A stretch of 64,000 bases of DNA from NCBI RefSeq assembly GCF_019857225.1, contig NZ_JAFJSY010000008.1:62001-126000 (forward strand), read 5' to 3'. This DNA is from Streptomyces plumbidurans. Lineage in GTDB: Bacteria > Actinomycetota > Actinomycetes > Streptomycetales > Streptomycetaceae. Every line of letters starts with the position of its first letter. Position 1 is the stretch's first letter. This document shows, in pieces, positions 37,753-46,224 of the stretch. The position numbers and the translations under genes were made by a program. The notes beneath the pieces were generated by a model that was not told where the DNA came from, searched no databases, and saw nothing but the letters and a program-made list of their open reading frames with translations.

Positions 37753-38562
37753 TCACGAGTCGAGCGCGTCCGCCATGTTCTGCTGCCAGTAGGTGACCGT
37801 CAGCGAGCTGTCGTAGTAGATGCCCTTGGCGGGCAGCGTGGGCACGGCGGACGCGCCGCCGCTGCTGTTCGGCGTCAGGCCCTGGAAGGCGATCGTCAGC
37901 CGGTGCCCCGTCTGCCCGCCCTCGCCGCTGCCGTCGGCCGCCGAGAGCAGAGCGCCCGCGTAGCCCGACTCACCGGGCGTCAGGGTCACCACGGCCTGCG
38001 GCTGGGTGTCCTTCATCGCGGTCGGCGCCCACTGCATCTCGTCGAAGCGGAGCACCGGGTAGTAGGGCAGGTCGCAGGTCTTGGAGCCGGTGTTCTTGAC
38101 CGTGATCAGCATGTGGTTGAGCGGGCGGGAGACCGTCTGCACGGTGACCTTGGTGTTGGAGCCGTTGCACAGGACGCGCTTGTCCGAGGCGGACGTGCCC
38201 GAGGCGCCCTTGCCGCTTCCGGAGCCCGTGCTGTTCCCGCTCCGGCCCCCGCTCTTCTGTCCGGCACCGGAGTTTCCCGCGCCGGCCTTTCCCCCGTTGG
38301 CCCCTCCCGCATTGGTCTGTCCGCCGGTCGCGGAGCTCTGGTCCTGAGGCGTTCCGGTCCCGCCGGCCGACGGCTCGGCCGTGACGGATGCCGAAGTCGT
38401 CGCCTTGCCCTCGTCCTTGGTCCCCGTTCCGTTCTGGCAGGCCGTCAGGGCGAGTGCGGAGAGCGTGACCGCTGCTGCGCTCACGAGCAGTCGGGGTGTG
38501 CGGGCGGGACGGGTGGTGGCGGCGGCGCTGGTGGTGGTGGCGCTGGTGCGAGACTCGGGCAT
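37753..38562 (-). CDS. DUF4232 lipoprotein
   Basis: This 269-residue cell-surface lipoprotein has a signal peptide ending in the lipobox LTAC, then a Gly/Ser/Asn-rich linker of about 80 residues and a C-terminal DUF4232 beta-sandwich (NHMLITVKNTGSKTCDLPYYPVLR). The function of DUF4232 is unknown, but it is very common on Streptomyces surfaces. The start is taken as ATG 38562; the in-frame ATG 38574 abuts the AGGAG too closely. It is divergent from a membrane-anchored HTH protein. Confidence 0.85.
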   Translation of the reverse strand: MPESRTSATTTSAAATTRPARTPRLLVSAAAVTLSALALTACQNGTGTKDEGKATTSASVTAEPSAGGTGTPQDQSSATGGQTNAGGANGGKAGAGNSGAGQKSGGRSGNSTGSGSGKGASGTSASDKRVLCNGSNTKVTVQTVSRPLNHMLITVKNTGSKTCDLPYYPVLRFDEMQWAPTAMKDTQPQAVVTLTPGESGYAGALLSAADGSGEGGQTGHRLTIAFQGLTPNSSGGASAVPTLPAKGIYYDSSLTVTYWQQNMADALDS

Positions 38563-38656
38563 GGCTGGATCCATCTCCTGATGACAAGGCCGGGGCCACC
38601 GCTCGAACGGTTCCCGGGATCGGCGTGCTTGGATGACCTCAGCCTGTGCGGTGATC

Positions 38657-38755
38657 CGTTCCAGACGCCACAGCCACCGGGAGATCAGGGACGCTGGAAC
38701 GCCGAAACGGGCTCTGAACTGCTGAAACAACCTGTTCCTGGAACGCCGGAACGGG
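38657..38755. promoter_or_regulatory. CTGGAACG boxes between lipoprotein and HTH genes
   Basis: CGTTCCAG (38657-38664) pairs with CTGGAACG (38694-38701), and a second CTGGAACG is at 38738-38745. The latter two belong to an 18-bp direct repeat with 17 of 18 bases identical (38694-38711, 38738-38755). This is a candidate operator for the membrane-anchored HTH protein encoded alongside. Confidence 0.5.
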
Positions 38756-38774
38756 ACATGGGGTGGGAGGAACG

Positions 38775-40157
38775 GTGTCGCAGGACACTGCCGAGGCCGG
38801 GTTCGCCGGGCTGCTGCGGGAGTTGAAGGACCGATCCGGGCTCAGCTACGGGACGCTCTCCAAGCGACTGCACATGAGTACGTCGACGCTCCACCGGTAC
38901 TGCAACGGCGATGCCGTGCCCACGGATTACGCACCGGTCGAACGGCTGGCCCGCCTGTGCAAGGCGTCGCCCGCCGAGCTCGTCGAGCTGCACCGGCGCT
39001 GGATACTGGCGGATGCGAACCGCGGGCGTAAGGGCACGGCAGCGAGCGACCTCACGGTCATGGACGAAGCGGCAGCCGATGCCACGGCCGCGGACGCACC
39101 GGCAGCCCAAGCCTCGGTCGCGCGTGAAGCGACGGACGAGCCCCCGGCCGCAGGCAACACGGCGGACGAGCCCGCGGTCGCGGGCGTAACGGCGGACGGT
39201 GTCGCGGTCACCGACGAGCCCGCGGTCGCGTCCGGTGAGCCCGCGCTCCGGAAGCTGCGTCACCCCCGGCGGCTCGTTGTCGCCGGGATCGCCGTGGTCG
39301 CCGTGGCCGGTGCGGTCGCGCTCACCGCCAACCTGCCCTCGCGGGACGCCGACGACGGCCGGGCCCGCTCCGCCGGTGTCGCCTCCGCGACGAACGACAG
39401 CAAGCTGAACGGGAAGGGGCGCACCGGGTCCCCGTCACCGTCCCATGCGTCGCCCTCGGCGTCCTCCTCGACCACGGGCCGGGCGAAGGAGACGGCAAAG
39501 GGCTCGGGAGCGGCCGGGGCCTCCCCCTCCACGACCGCCGCCGAACCGGCCGCCGGTACGCCGCTGACGGTGACCACCCAGCCCTACAGCTGGGAGACCC
39601 CGTGCAGTCAGCACTACCTGATCGACAAGCCTCCCGCCGCTGTGGGCCCGCCGCCCGTGGCGGAGGAGGCGACGGCGTGGGTGGCCGCGTCCGGTGGCGT
39701 CTCGGCGGGAGAGCAGTACGTCACGCTCACCGTGCAGGGTTCCGGCAAGGAGACCGTCGTCCTCAACAGCCTTGCCGTCCGTTCGGCCGGTCGGAGCGCG
39801 CCGCTGCCCTGGAACGACTACACCATGGGCGTCGGCTGCGGTGGCGGTGTGGAGACCCGTTCCTTCCGCGTCGACCTCGACTCGGCCCGCCCGACCGTCG
39901 TACCCCGGTCGGGGCAGCGGAACTTCCCTTTCAAGGTGAGCGAGTCCGACCCGGAGGTCTTCTACATCAAGGCCGACACCTCGGCGTACGACGCGAGTTG
40001 GTACCTGGAGCTGAACTGGTCCAGCGGCAGCCGGCACGGCACCGTGCGGATCGACAACCGCGGGCGGCCGTTCCGCACCAGCGCCAACACCGGGCGGCCC
40101 GCCTACGAGTTCATCCCCGGTGGGAACGCCTGGACCAAGGCGCAGCCGTCGTCCTGA
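38775..40157 (+). CDS. Membrane-anchored helix-turn-helix protein with extracytoplasmic domain
   Basis: This 460-residue protein is built as an N-terminal XRE-like HTH (about residues 16-45, SYGTLSKRLHMSTSTLHRYC), an Ala/Asp/Glu-rich linker (about 95-155), one transmembrane helix (about 167-187), a Ser/Thr/Gly-rich stalk and an extracytoplasmic domain of about 190 residues with paired cysteines. This is a ToxR-like one-component topology, DNA-binding inside and sensing outside. GTG 38775 follows GGGAGG. The signal and targets are unknown; the adjacent CTGGAACG boxes are the obvious candidates. Confidence 0.8.
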   Translation: MSQDTAEAGFAGLLRELKDRSGLSYGTLSKRLHMSTSTLHRYCNGDAVPTDYAPVERLARLCKASPAELVELHRRWILADANRGRKGTAASDLTVMDEAAADATAADAPAAQASVAREATDEPPAAGNTADEPAVAGVTADGVAVTDEPAVASGEPALRKLRHPRRLVVAGIAVVAVAGAVALTANLPSRDADDGRARSAGVASATNDSKLNGKGRTGSPSPSHASPSASSSTTGRAKETAKGSGAAGASPSTTAAEPAAGTPLTVTTQPYSWETPCSQHYLIDKPPAAVGPPPVAEEATAWVAASGGVSAGEQYVTLTVQGSGKETVVLNSLAVRSAGRSAPLPWNDYTMGVGCGGGVETRSFRVDLDSARPTVVPRSGQRNFPFKVSESDPEVFYIKADTSAYDASWYLELNWSSGSRHGTVRIDNRGRPFRTSANTGRPAYEFIPGGNAWTKAQPSS

Positions 40158-40188
40158 CGTCATGCCGCCGGTCGGCGCTCAAGGCCGT

Positions 40189-40854
40189 CTATCCCTCCGA
40201 GGGCGTCGCCTCGTCCGGTCCGCCCGACGCGGCGGCGCTCCGCGCACGGAACAGCAGGTTGGCAGGGACCGCCAGCAGCCACCAGTACTTGGCCAGCGTC
40301 GGCGAACCGAACGCGACCGGGACGGACGTGGCGAAGACCAGCGCCACGACGACGCTACGGCGAAACGTCTCCGTCATCTGCGTCGGCGTGGTGTGCGGCG
40401 TCGTCAGCGCCGGCTTGGCGATCAGTCGGAGATACATCACGCAGTAGAGCGCGACCGCCAGGAAGATCGACGCGGCGTAGAAGGCGGTTCCCGTGGTCGT
40501 GTCGCCGTACTCGCTGATCAGCTTGGTGGGGAAGGGCAGTGCGGCCACGACCGCGAGGAGCATGAAGTAGCAGGTGAGCAGCCAGCGGTCGACGGTGGCG
40601 ATGAGGCGGAACAGCGCGTGCTGGGTCAGCCAGAGCGCGCCGATGACGAAGAAGCTGAGCAGGTAGGCGTCGATCGCCGGCACCGCCTCGCGTACGGCGT
40701 GTGCGACGTCCGAGTCGGGCAGGTCCTCGGGGACGCTGATGTCGAGCGCGAGCAGCGTGATCGCGATGGCGAACACTGCGTCGCCGAAGAAGGCCAGTCG
40801 TTCCGGTCCGACGAGGACCTCGCGACGGAGGGGGACGATGAGGCGTTTGGGCAT
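40189..40854 (-). CDS. TMEM175-family (DUF1211) membrane protein
   Basis: This 221-residue protein has six transmembrane segments. The family signature R-x3-FSD-x6-AITLL appears at residues 19-35 as RLAFFGDAVFAIAITLL, so FSD is FGD here. Bacterial TMEM175 proteins form tetrameric K+-selective channels. The Ser to Gly change in the signature is unusual and may affect helix packing or gating. It stands alone, between an HTH gene (convergent) and the MarR gene. Confidence 0.82.
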   Translation of the reverse strand: MPKRLIVPLRREVLVGPERLAFFGDAVFAIAITLLALDISVPEDLPDSDVAHAVREAVPAIDAYLLSFFVIGALWLTQHALFRLIATVDRWLLTCYFMLLAVVAALPFPTKLISEYGDTTTGTAFYAASIFLAVALYCVMYLRLIAKPALTTPHTTPTQMTETFRRSVVVALVFATSVPVAFGSPTLAKYWWLLAVPANLLFRARSAAASGGPDEATPSEG

Positions 40855-41023
40855 GAGCGTGGCACCTGGGATTCATCGAGGAGAGAGGGCCATATCTATC
40901 ACGCGGGTGTCGTGACGGAGTGAACGCCGGGTGAGGAAAGGGCACTTGGGACATCGTGTTGTTCCCTGGCGTACGGAAGAGCGACACGCGGCGGTGCCCG
41001 AGCGGGCCATTTACTAACAATTG

Positions 41024-41054
41024 GTTGAGCAGTCTCAACTGATAAAACTAGGCT
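41024..41054 (+). promoter_or_regulatory. MarR promoter and operator, leaderless start
   Basis: The inverted repeat GTTGAG-CAGT-CTCAAC (41024-41039) overlaps a -35-like TTGAGC (41025-41030). TAGGCT (41049-41054) is the likely -10, nine bases before the ATG at 41063, so the transcript should have almost no leader. No Shine-Dalgarno sequence is present. The position suits autorepression by MarR. Confidence 0.65.
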
Positions 41055-41062
41055 TAGTACCC

Positions 41063-41530
41063 ATGAAGGTGAACACCGGTGCAGGTCGCGGCGAGATACG
41101 CGACCCCAGCGACACCGCACAGCTCGCGTACGACCTGCGGCTCGCGATGGGACGGGTGACCCGGCGGCTGCGCCAGGCCCACGCCGTGGGGGACGTCTCC
41201 CTCTCCGGCATGTCGGTGCTCGCGCGGCTGTCCAACGACGGTCCGGACACACCGACCGCGCTCGCCGAGATGGAGCGGGTCCGCCCGCAGGCCATGGCGA
41301 GCACCCTCACGCTGCTGGAGCAGCGCGGGCTGGTCGGCCGCAGCCCCGATCCGGCGGACGGGCGGCGCAGCATCGTGACGATCACCGACGAGGGCCGCAC
41401 CATGCTGGCCGAGCGCCGCTCGGAGTCCGTGCACCGGCTCGGGACGGTCCTGGAGGGGTTCACGGCGGACGAGCGGGCCGCGCTCGCGGCGGCGCTTCCG
41501 CTACTCGACCGGATGGCGGAGCAGCTGTGA
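41063..41530 (+). CDS. MarR-family transcriptional regulator
   Basis: This 155-residue winged-helix dimer protein has the recognition region RPQAMASTLTLLEQRGLV and the wing DPADGRRSIVTITDEG. ATG 41063 is chosen over the TTG at 41021, which lies in the operator. It overlaps the exporter gene by GTGA at 41527-41530. It probably represses the two-gene operon and is released by the exported compound. Confidence 0.88.
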   Translation: MKVNTGAGRGEIRDPSDTAQLAYDLRLAMGRVTRRLRQAHAVGDVSLSGMSVLARLSNDGPDTPTALAEMERVRPQAMASTLTLLEQRGLVGRSPDPADGRRSIVTITDEGRTMLAERRSESVHRLGTVLEGFTADERAALAAALPLLDRMAEQL

Positions 41531-43314
41531 AGGGGCCCTTCGCCTTCGGCGCCCTGCGCTCGGCCCGCAGGAAGGACACCCCTGTCGGGCCCGGCTACAA
41601 GTGGGTCGCGCTGTCGAACACCACACTCGGCGTCCTCATCGCCACGATGGACGCCTCCATCGTGATCATCTCGCTGCCCGCGATCTTCCGCGGTATCGGC
41701 CTCGACCCGCTCGCTCCGGGCAACATCGGCTATCTGCTCTGGATGATCCTGGGCTATCTGCTGGTCTCGGCCGTCCTGGTGGTCGTCCTCGGCCGGCTCG
41801 GCGACATGTTCGGCCGGGTGCGGATCTACAACCTCGGCTTCCTGATCTTCGCGTGCGCGTCCGTGGCCCTGTCCCTGGACCCGTTCCGGGCGGGGGCAGG
41901 TGCCCTGTGGCTGATCATCTGGCGCATCGTGCAGGCCTTCGGCGGCTCGATGCTGACCGCCAACTCGGCGGCCATCCTCACCGACGCCTTCCCCGCCCGG
42001 CAGCGCGGTATGGCGCTGGGCATCAACCAGATCACCGCGCTCGCCGGCCAGTTCCTGGGCCTTCTGGCGGGCGGTCTGCTCGCGGTCGTCGACTGGCGTG
42101 CGGTGTTCTGGGTCAGCGTCCCGGTCAGCGTCACCGGCACGATCTGGTCCTACCTCAGCCTCCGCGAGACGGCGACGGGACGGCCCGGCCGCGTCGACTG
42201 GCTGGGCAACCTCACCTTCGCGGTCGGCGCGGGCATCCTGCTCGCGGGCATCACCTACGGCATCCAGCCCTACGGCGACAGCGCCACGGGCTGGGGCAAC
42301 CCCTGGGTCCTGACCGGCCTGATCGGCGGCGCCGCCCTGCTGCTGCTCTTCTGCTTCGTCGAGACGCGCGTGGCCGAGCCCATGTTCAACCTGGCTTTGT
42401 TCAAGGTGCGCGCCTTCGCCGCGGGCAATCTGGCCGCGCTGCTGACCGCGATCGCGCGGGGCGGCCTGCAGTTCATGCTCATCATCTGGCTGCAGGGCAT
42501 CTGGCTGCCCCTGCACGGCTACGACTTCGAGGACACCCCGCTGTGGGCGGGCGTCTTCATGCTCCCGCTCACCGTCGGCTTCCTGATCGCGGGGCCCGTC
42601 TCGGGCTTCCTGTCGGACCGCTTCGGCGCGCGACTGTTCTCCACCGCAGGGCTGCTGGTGGTCGCGGCGTCGTTCCTCGGCCTGCTCGCCCTGCCGGTGA
42701 ACTTCGACTACGGCCTGTTCGCGGCACTGCTGCTGCTCAACGGGCTGGGACAGGGCATGTTCTCCGCACCGAACACGTCCTCGATCATGGGCAGTGTGCA
42801 GCCCGAGTACCGGGGCGTCGCCTCCGGCATGCGCTCGACGTTCCAGAACTCCGGTACGGCCCTGTCCATCGGGGTGTTCTTCTCCCTGATGGTCTCCGGG
42901 CTCGCGTCCTCGCTGCCCGGGACGCTGAGCAGCGGCTTGCAGGCGCACGGTGTACCGGCCGGCGCGGCCGAGCACGCCGCGTCGCTGCCGCCGGTGAGCA
43001 CACTGTTCGCGACCTTCCTCGGCAACAACCCGATCCAGCACCTTCTCGCGTCCGACGGGTCCCTCGGCCATGTCTCCGCGGCCCAGCGTGCGACGCTGAC
43101 CGGCCACAGCTTCTTCCCGCAGCTGGTCTCCGGTCCGTTCCACCACGGCCTGACCATCGTGTTCAGCGTCGCGGCAGGCATGGCGCTGGTATCCGCGGTC
43201 GCCTCCGCTCTGCGCGGCAGCCACCACGCCGCTCCCGGAAGTCCGCGCAAGGACCGGCCTGCCACCGGCATGGCCCGGCCTGCGCCGCAGGCCCCCAACA
43301 ACTCGGCGTCGTAG
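41527..43314 (+). CDS. EmrB/QacA-type MFS multidrug exporter (DHA2, 14 TMS)
   Basis: This 595-residue protein has about 14 transmembrane helices, the DHA2 helix-1 motif (TLGVLIATMDASIVIISLP) and motif A (GRLGDMFGRVR). Coupled to marR by a 4-base overlap, it is the effector of a resistance operon. A long extracellular loop between the last helices (ALSSLPGTLSSG-like to PFHHG) is typical of actinobacterial members. Confidence 0.9.
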   Translation: MKGPFAFGALRSARRKDTPVGPGYKWVALSNTTLGVLIATMDASIVIISLPAIFRGIGLDPLAPGNIGYLLWMILGYLLVSAVLVVVLGRLGDMFGRVRIYNLGFLIFACASVALSLDPFRAGAGALWLIIWRIVQAFGGSMLTANSAAILTDAFPARQRGMALGINQITALAGQFLGLLAGGLLAVVDWRAVFWVSVPVSVTGTIWSYLSLRETATGRPGRVDWLGNLTFAVGAGILLAGITYGIQPYGDSATGWGNPWVLTGLIGGAALLLLFCFVETRVAEPMFNLALFKVRAFAAGNLAALLTAIARGGLQFMLIIWLQGIWLPLHGYDFEDTPLWAGVFMLPLTVGFLIAGPVSGFLSDRFGARLFSTAGLLVVAASFLGLLALPVNFDYGLFAALLLLNGLGQGMFSAPNTSSIMGSVQPEYRGVASGMRSTFQNSGTALSIGVFFSLMVSGLASSLPGTLSSGLQAHGVPAGAAEHAASLPPVSTLFATFLGNNPIQHLLASDGSLGHVSAAQRATLTGHSFFPQLVSGPFHHGLTIVFSVAAGMALVSAVASALRGSHHAAPGSPRKDRPATGMARPAPQAPNNSAS

Positions 43315-43330
43315 AACACCGGGACGGCCC

Positions 43331-43849
43331 TCAGCTCAACGGCAGCCGCATGATCGTCAGGTCGAGCCAGCGGCCGAACTTGGTGCCCACCTCCCGCACC
43401 GTGCCGGCGTGGTGGAATCCGAACCGTTCGTGCAGCCGGATCGACCCGCTGTTCCCGGCTTCGATGCCGGCGATCATGACGTGATGGCCGGCTTCGCGGG
43501 CGGATGCGATCAGGGCGGCCAGCAGAGCGGATCCGATGCCCAGCCCTTGCCGGTCCTCGCTTACGTAGACCGAGTCCTCCACGGTGTGGCGGTAGCCGTC
43601 CAGCTCGCGCCAGGGGCCGTAGACCGCGAACCCGGCCACCTCGCCCCCGACCTCGGCCACGAACGCCGAACCGCGCTCCAGATGGGCGGCGAGCCAGGCC
43701 GTCCCCTGCGCCGGGGACTGAACGGCATGTGTCCACAGGGCCGTTGAGTGCTCCACGGCGTGGTTGCGGATGGCCCGGACTGCCTCCCCGTCGCCGGAGC
43801 GGGCCGGGCGTACGATGGCCGTCCGGCTTCTCTCGTATATTGGATTCAT
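43331..43849 (-). CDS. GNAT acetyltransferase (phosphinothricin acetyltransferase-like)
   Basis: This 172-residue protein is the size of PAT/Bar enzymes. It shows IVRPARSGDGEAVRAIRNH at the start, the acetyl-CoA loop RQGLGIGSALL at about 101-111 and the C-terminal GFHHAGTVREVGTKFGRWLDL typical of the PAT subgroup. It would acetylate a small amine. ATG 43849 fits the family N-terminus; its codon overlaps the divergent start codon at 43848, and both lie inside one palindrome. Confidence 0.85.
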   Translation of the reverse strand: MNPIYERSRTAIVRPARSGDGEAVRAIRNHAVEHSTALWTHAVQSPAQGTAWLAAHLERGSAFVAEVGGEVAGFAVYGPWRELDGYRHTVEDSVYVSEDRQGLGIGSALLAALIASAREAGHHVMIAGIEAGNSGSIRLHERFGFHHAGTVREVGTKFGRWLDLTIMRLPLS

Positions 43850-43862
43850 GTCCAACATAGTA
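43836..43862. promoter_or_regulatory. Shared operator and paired leaderless promoters (GNAT//XRE)
   Basis: TATATTGGA (43836-43844), six bases, TCCAACATA (43851-43859): arms match at 8 of 9 positions. On the plus strand TATATT (43836-43841) lies six bases before the XRE ATG (43848). On the minus strand TACTAT (43862-43857) lies seven bases before the GNAT ATG (43849). Both -10 boxes and both start codons thus sit in or at the edge of the palindrome, and neither gene has a Shine-Dalgarno sequence. Confidence 0.65.
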
Positions 43863-44483
43863 GATCCGCTCGTGGGGCGGATCGCCGCAAGGGTGCGCAC
43901 CGAACGAGAGCGCCGCCGCTGGACCCTGGCTCAGCTGGCGGACGCCTCCGGTGTCTCCCAGGCGATGATCAGCCGGATCGAACGCGGCGAGAGCAGCCCC
44001 ACGGCCGTCGTGCTCGGCAAGCTGTCGGCCGCCTTCCAGTTGAGCGTCGCCTCACTGCTCGCCCTCGCCGAGGGCGCCGAGGGCACCGAGGGCACCGAGG
44101 GCACCGAGGGCACCGAGGGCTCCGACGACGACACGGATCGCGGTGCGGGAGTCAGGCGCCGGGCCGAGGCGGCCGAGTGGCGCGACCCCGGCACCGGCTA
44201 CCGGCGCCGCCAGATCACCGGCCCCGCGTTCCCGGCCGAGATCGCCGAGATCGTTCTCCCTGCCGGGGCCCGCGTGCCGTATCCGGCCGCCGCCTTCGCG
44301 TTCGTACGGCAGGTGGTCTGGGTCCTCGACGGCCGGCTGACCTTCCACGACGGCGACACCGTCCACGACCTCGAACCGGGCGACACCATCGAACTCGGCG
44401 CACCCGCCGACCGCGTCTTCACCAACACCACCGAGGCCGACTGCCGCTACGCCGTCGTCCTCACCCGCGACACCCGGCCATGA
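43848..44483 (+). CDS. XRE-cupin transcriptional regulator
   Basis: This 211-residue protein has an N-terminal XRE helix-turn-helix (LAQLADASGVSQAMISRIERGESSPT, about residues 27-52) and a C-terminal cupin (PAAAFAFVRQVVWVLDGRLTFHDGD). Between them is an EGT repeat encoded by six 9-bp units. Such proteins often control amine or acetyl-transfer genes, and here it is divergent from a GNAT gene and overlaps an MFS gene (ATGA at 44480). The palindrome over its start codon is a likely autoregulatory site. Confidence 0.88.
   Translation: MSNIVDPLVGRIAARVRTERERRRWTLAQLADASGVSQAMISRIERGESSPTAVVLGKLSAAFQLSVASLLALAEGAEGTEGTEGTEGTEGSDDDTDRGAGVRRRAEAAEWRDPGTGYRRRQITGPAFPAEIAEIVLPAGARVPYPAAAFAFVRQVVWVLDGRLTFHDGDTVHDLEPGDTIELGAPADRVFTNTTEADCRYAVVLTRDTRP
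44068..44121 (+). repeat. Six 9-bp tandem repeats inside the XRE-cupin gene
   Basis: The unit CCGAGGGCA occurs six times (first copy ending G, last ending T), encoding EGA/EGT/EGS steps in the linker between HTH and cupin. The 9-bp steps keep the frame, so linker length could vary between strains. Confidence 0.85.
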
Positions 44484-45703
44484 CCCGCCCGCTCCCCCGC
44501 GGCGGCACCCTCCTGCTCGCCGCCATAGCGGGCACGGCGATCGCGAACAACTACGCCGTCCAGCCCGCTCTCGGCGTCGTCGCCGGCGATCTGCAGGTCT
44601 CCACGGCCGTGATCGGCCTCGTACCGACCGCCGCGCTCGTCGGCTGCACCATCGGCTTCGCCCTCCTGTTGCCGCTCACCGACCGCGTCGCCCCCGGCCG
44701 TCTGGTCCCCGTACAGCTCAGCGCCCTGGTCGCCGCTCTGATCGCCGCGGCCTCCGCATCCGGGGCCGCGGTCCTGCTGGCCGCGTACGTCCTCATCGGC
44801 GCTTGCGCGAGTGTCGCCGCGCAGGCCGGCAACATCGCGGGGCGGCATGCCGCGCCCGGACGCCGTGGTGCCGGCGTCGCCATGGTGGCCGCCGGCATGT
44901 CGGCCGGCATCCTGCTCAGCCGCCTTGCGGGAGGTGCGCTCACCGACGTGCTCGGCTGGCGGCGGATGCTCCTCGTCTTCGCCGCCCTCGCGCTGCTCGG
45001 CGCCTGCGCCGCGGCCCTGGTGCTGCCCCGGGAGCGGCCGTCCTCCGACCGCGGCTACCGGTCGGCCCTCGCCTCGCTTCCCCCGCTGTTGCGCGATGTC
45101 CCGCCGCTGCGCAACGCCGTGGCGGCGGGCGGCCTGTGGTACTTCGCCTTCACGCTGGTCTGGGTCGCCCTCGCGCTCGACCTCGCCCGGCCGCCCCACT
45201 CGCTCACCCCGACCGCCATCGGCCTCTACAGCCTGGCCGGGCTTCTCGGCTTCGTCGCGCTGCCGCTGACCGGCCGCCTCATCGACCGGTACAGCCCGCG
45301 CACGGTGATCACCGCCTCCATGGCGGCCGCCGCAGTCGGCGTCGCCCTGCTGACCACCGGCCTGGGCGCGCCTCCGGTCACCGCGGCCGGGCTCGCGCTC
45401 TTCGACGCCGGCTGCTTCGCGGCGCAGGCCGCCAACCAGAGCCGGATCATCGCCCTCGACCCGCAGCGCTCCGGCAGTCTCAGCAGCGTCTATCTGGTGC
45501 TGTACTTCACGATCGGCGCCCTCGGCACCGCGCTCGCCGCTCCCCTGCTCGATGCCTTCGGCTGGCGCGGCACCGCACTCACGGCCCTTGCCGCGCTGCT
45601 CCTCGCCGCGGCCGTCGCCGGCAGGTTCGCCCCGGGTGTCACTGTGCGCCGAGCCCGCGCAGAAACGTGTCCACCACCAGGTCGGCGGCCTGGGCCGCGG
45701 TGA
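44480..45703 (+). CDS. MFS transporter (12 TMS, YnfM-like)
   Basis: This 407-residue protein has an N-terminus NYAVQPALGVVAGDLQVSTAVIG and 12 predicted helices. ATG 44480 overlaps the XRE stop; the frame is open far upstream but only as a shadow of that gene. Its last 65 bases overlap the 3' end of the convergent TetR gene. It is probably an exporter controlled by the XRE-cupin protein. Confidence 0.85.
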   Translation: MTRPLPRGGTLLLAAIAGTAIANNYAVQPALGVVAGDLQVSTAVIGLVPTAALVGCTIGFALLLPLTDRVAPGRLVPVQLSALVAALIAAASASGAAVLLAAYVLIGACASVAAQAGNIAGRHAAPGRRGAGVAMVAAGMSAGILLSRLAGGALTDVLGWRRMLLVFAALALLGACAAALVLPRERPSSDRGYRSALASLPPLLRDVPPLRNAVAAGGLWYFAFTLVWVALALDLARPPHSLTPTAIGLYSLAGLLGFVALPLTGRLIDRYSPRTVITASMAAAAVGVALLTTGLGAPPVTAAGLALFDAGCFAAQAANQSRIIALDPQRSGSLSSVYLVLYFTIGALGTALAAPLLDAFGWRGTALTALAALLLAAAVAGRFAPGVTVRRARAETCPPPGRRPGPR

Positions 45704-46181
45704 GCTGAGACATCTGCTGCGAGGCCAGATGCATCAGCTGCGGCAGCAGCGCGCCCGGCCATGCGACGGGAAGGTCAGCACGCAGCAGCCCTTCGGAGAC
45801 GGCACGCTCCAAGAACGCGTCCACCTCCCTGATCAGGGCGTCGCGCCGCCCACGGATCTCCTCGTCGGCCTTCAGCCTGGTCAGCTCCACGGGCCACTTG
45901 CGATTGACGCCGATGATCCCTTCGACGTAGCGGTGCAGGGCCACGGCGACGGGAGCCTCACGCAGCCTCGCATCCTCGACGACCCGCTCGACGGCCTCGT
46001 AGCGGGCTTCGTAGATGGCCGCGAGCAGTTCCTCACGGGAGGCGAACCGCCGGTAGACGGTGCGCCGGTCGACCCCCGCCTCGGCCGCGATGGCGGCGAT
46101 GCTCGCGCCGGGGTCGTCGGCGAGCATGCGCGCCCCGGTCGTCAGGACGGCTTCCAGGTTGCGTGCTGCGTCGGCTCTCAC
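45639..46181 (-). CDS. TetR-family regulator, divergent from aldehyde dehydrogenase
   Basis: This 180-residue protein has an N-terminal helix-turn-helix (SIAAIAAEAGVDRRTVYRRFASREELLAAIYEARYE) and a helical ligand domain. GTG 46181 has no Shine-Dalgarno site; a TTAAGC/TAAGCT hexamer ends six bases upstream, so it may be leaderless. The CCTCAT/ATGAGG palindrome in the divergent region is a probable operator controlling itself and the dehydrogenase. Confidence 0.85.
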   Translation of the reverse strand: MRADAARNLEAVLTTGARMLADDPGASIAAIAAEAGVDRRTVYRRFASREELLAAIYEARYEAVERVVEDARLREAPVAVALHRYVEGIIGVNRKWPVELTRLKADEEIRGRRDALIREVDAFLERAVSEGLLRADLPVAWPGALLPQLMHLASQQMSQLTAAQAADLVVDTFLRGLGAQ

Positions 46182-46224
46182 GGGGTGAGCTTAACGCGTC
46201 GTGTGGCACCTCACTCAATTACAA

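Noticed and set aside
36445..43314. Genomic island or prophage
   Set aside because: No integrase, transposase, tRNA boundary, phage gene or composition shift is visible. The MFS-regulator pairs are ordinary chromosomal content for Streptomyces.
43748..44479. N-terminal extension of the MFS frame from 43748
   Set aside because: The extension overlaps the XRE-cupin gene in another frame and has Arg/Pro-rich shadow composition. The real start is ATG 44480 with an ATGA overlap.
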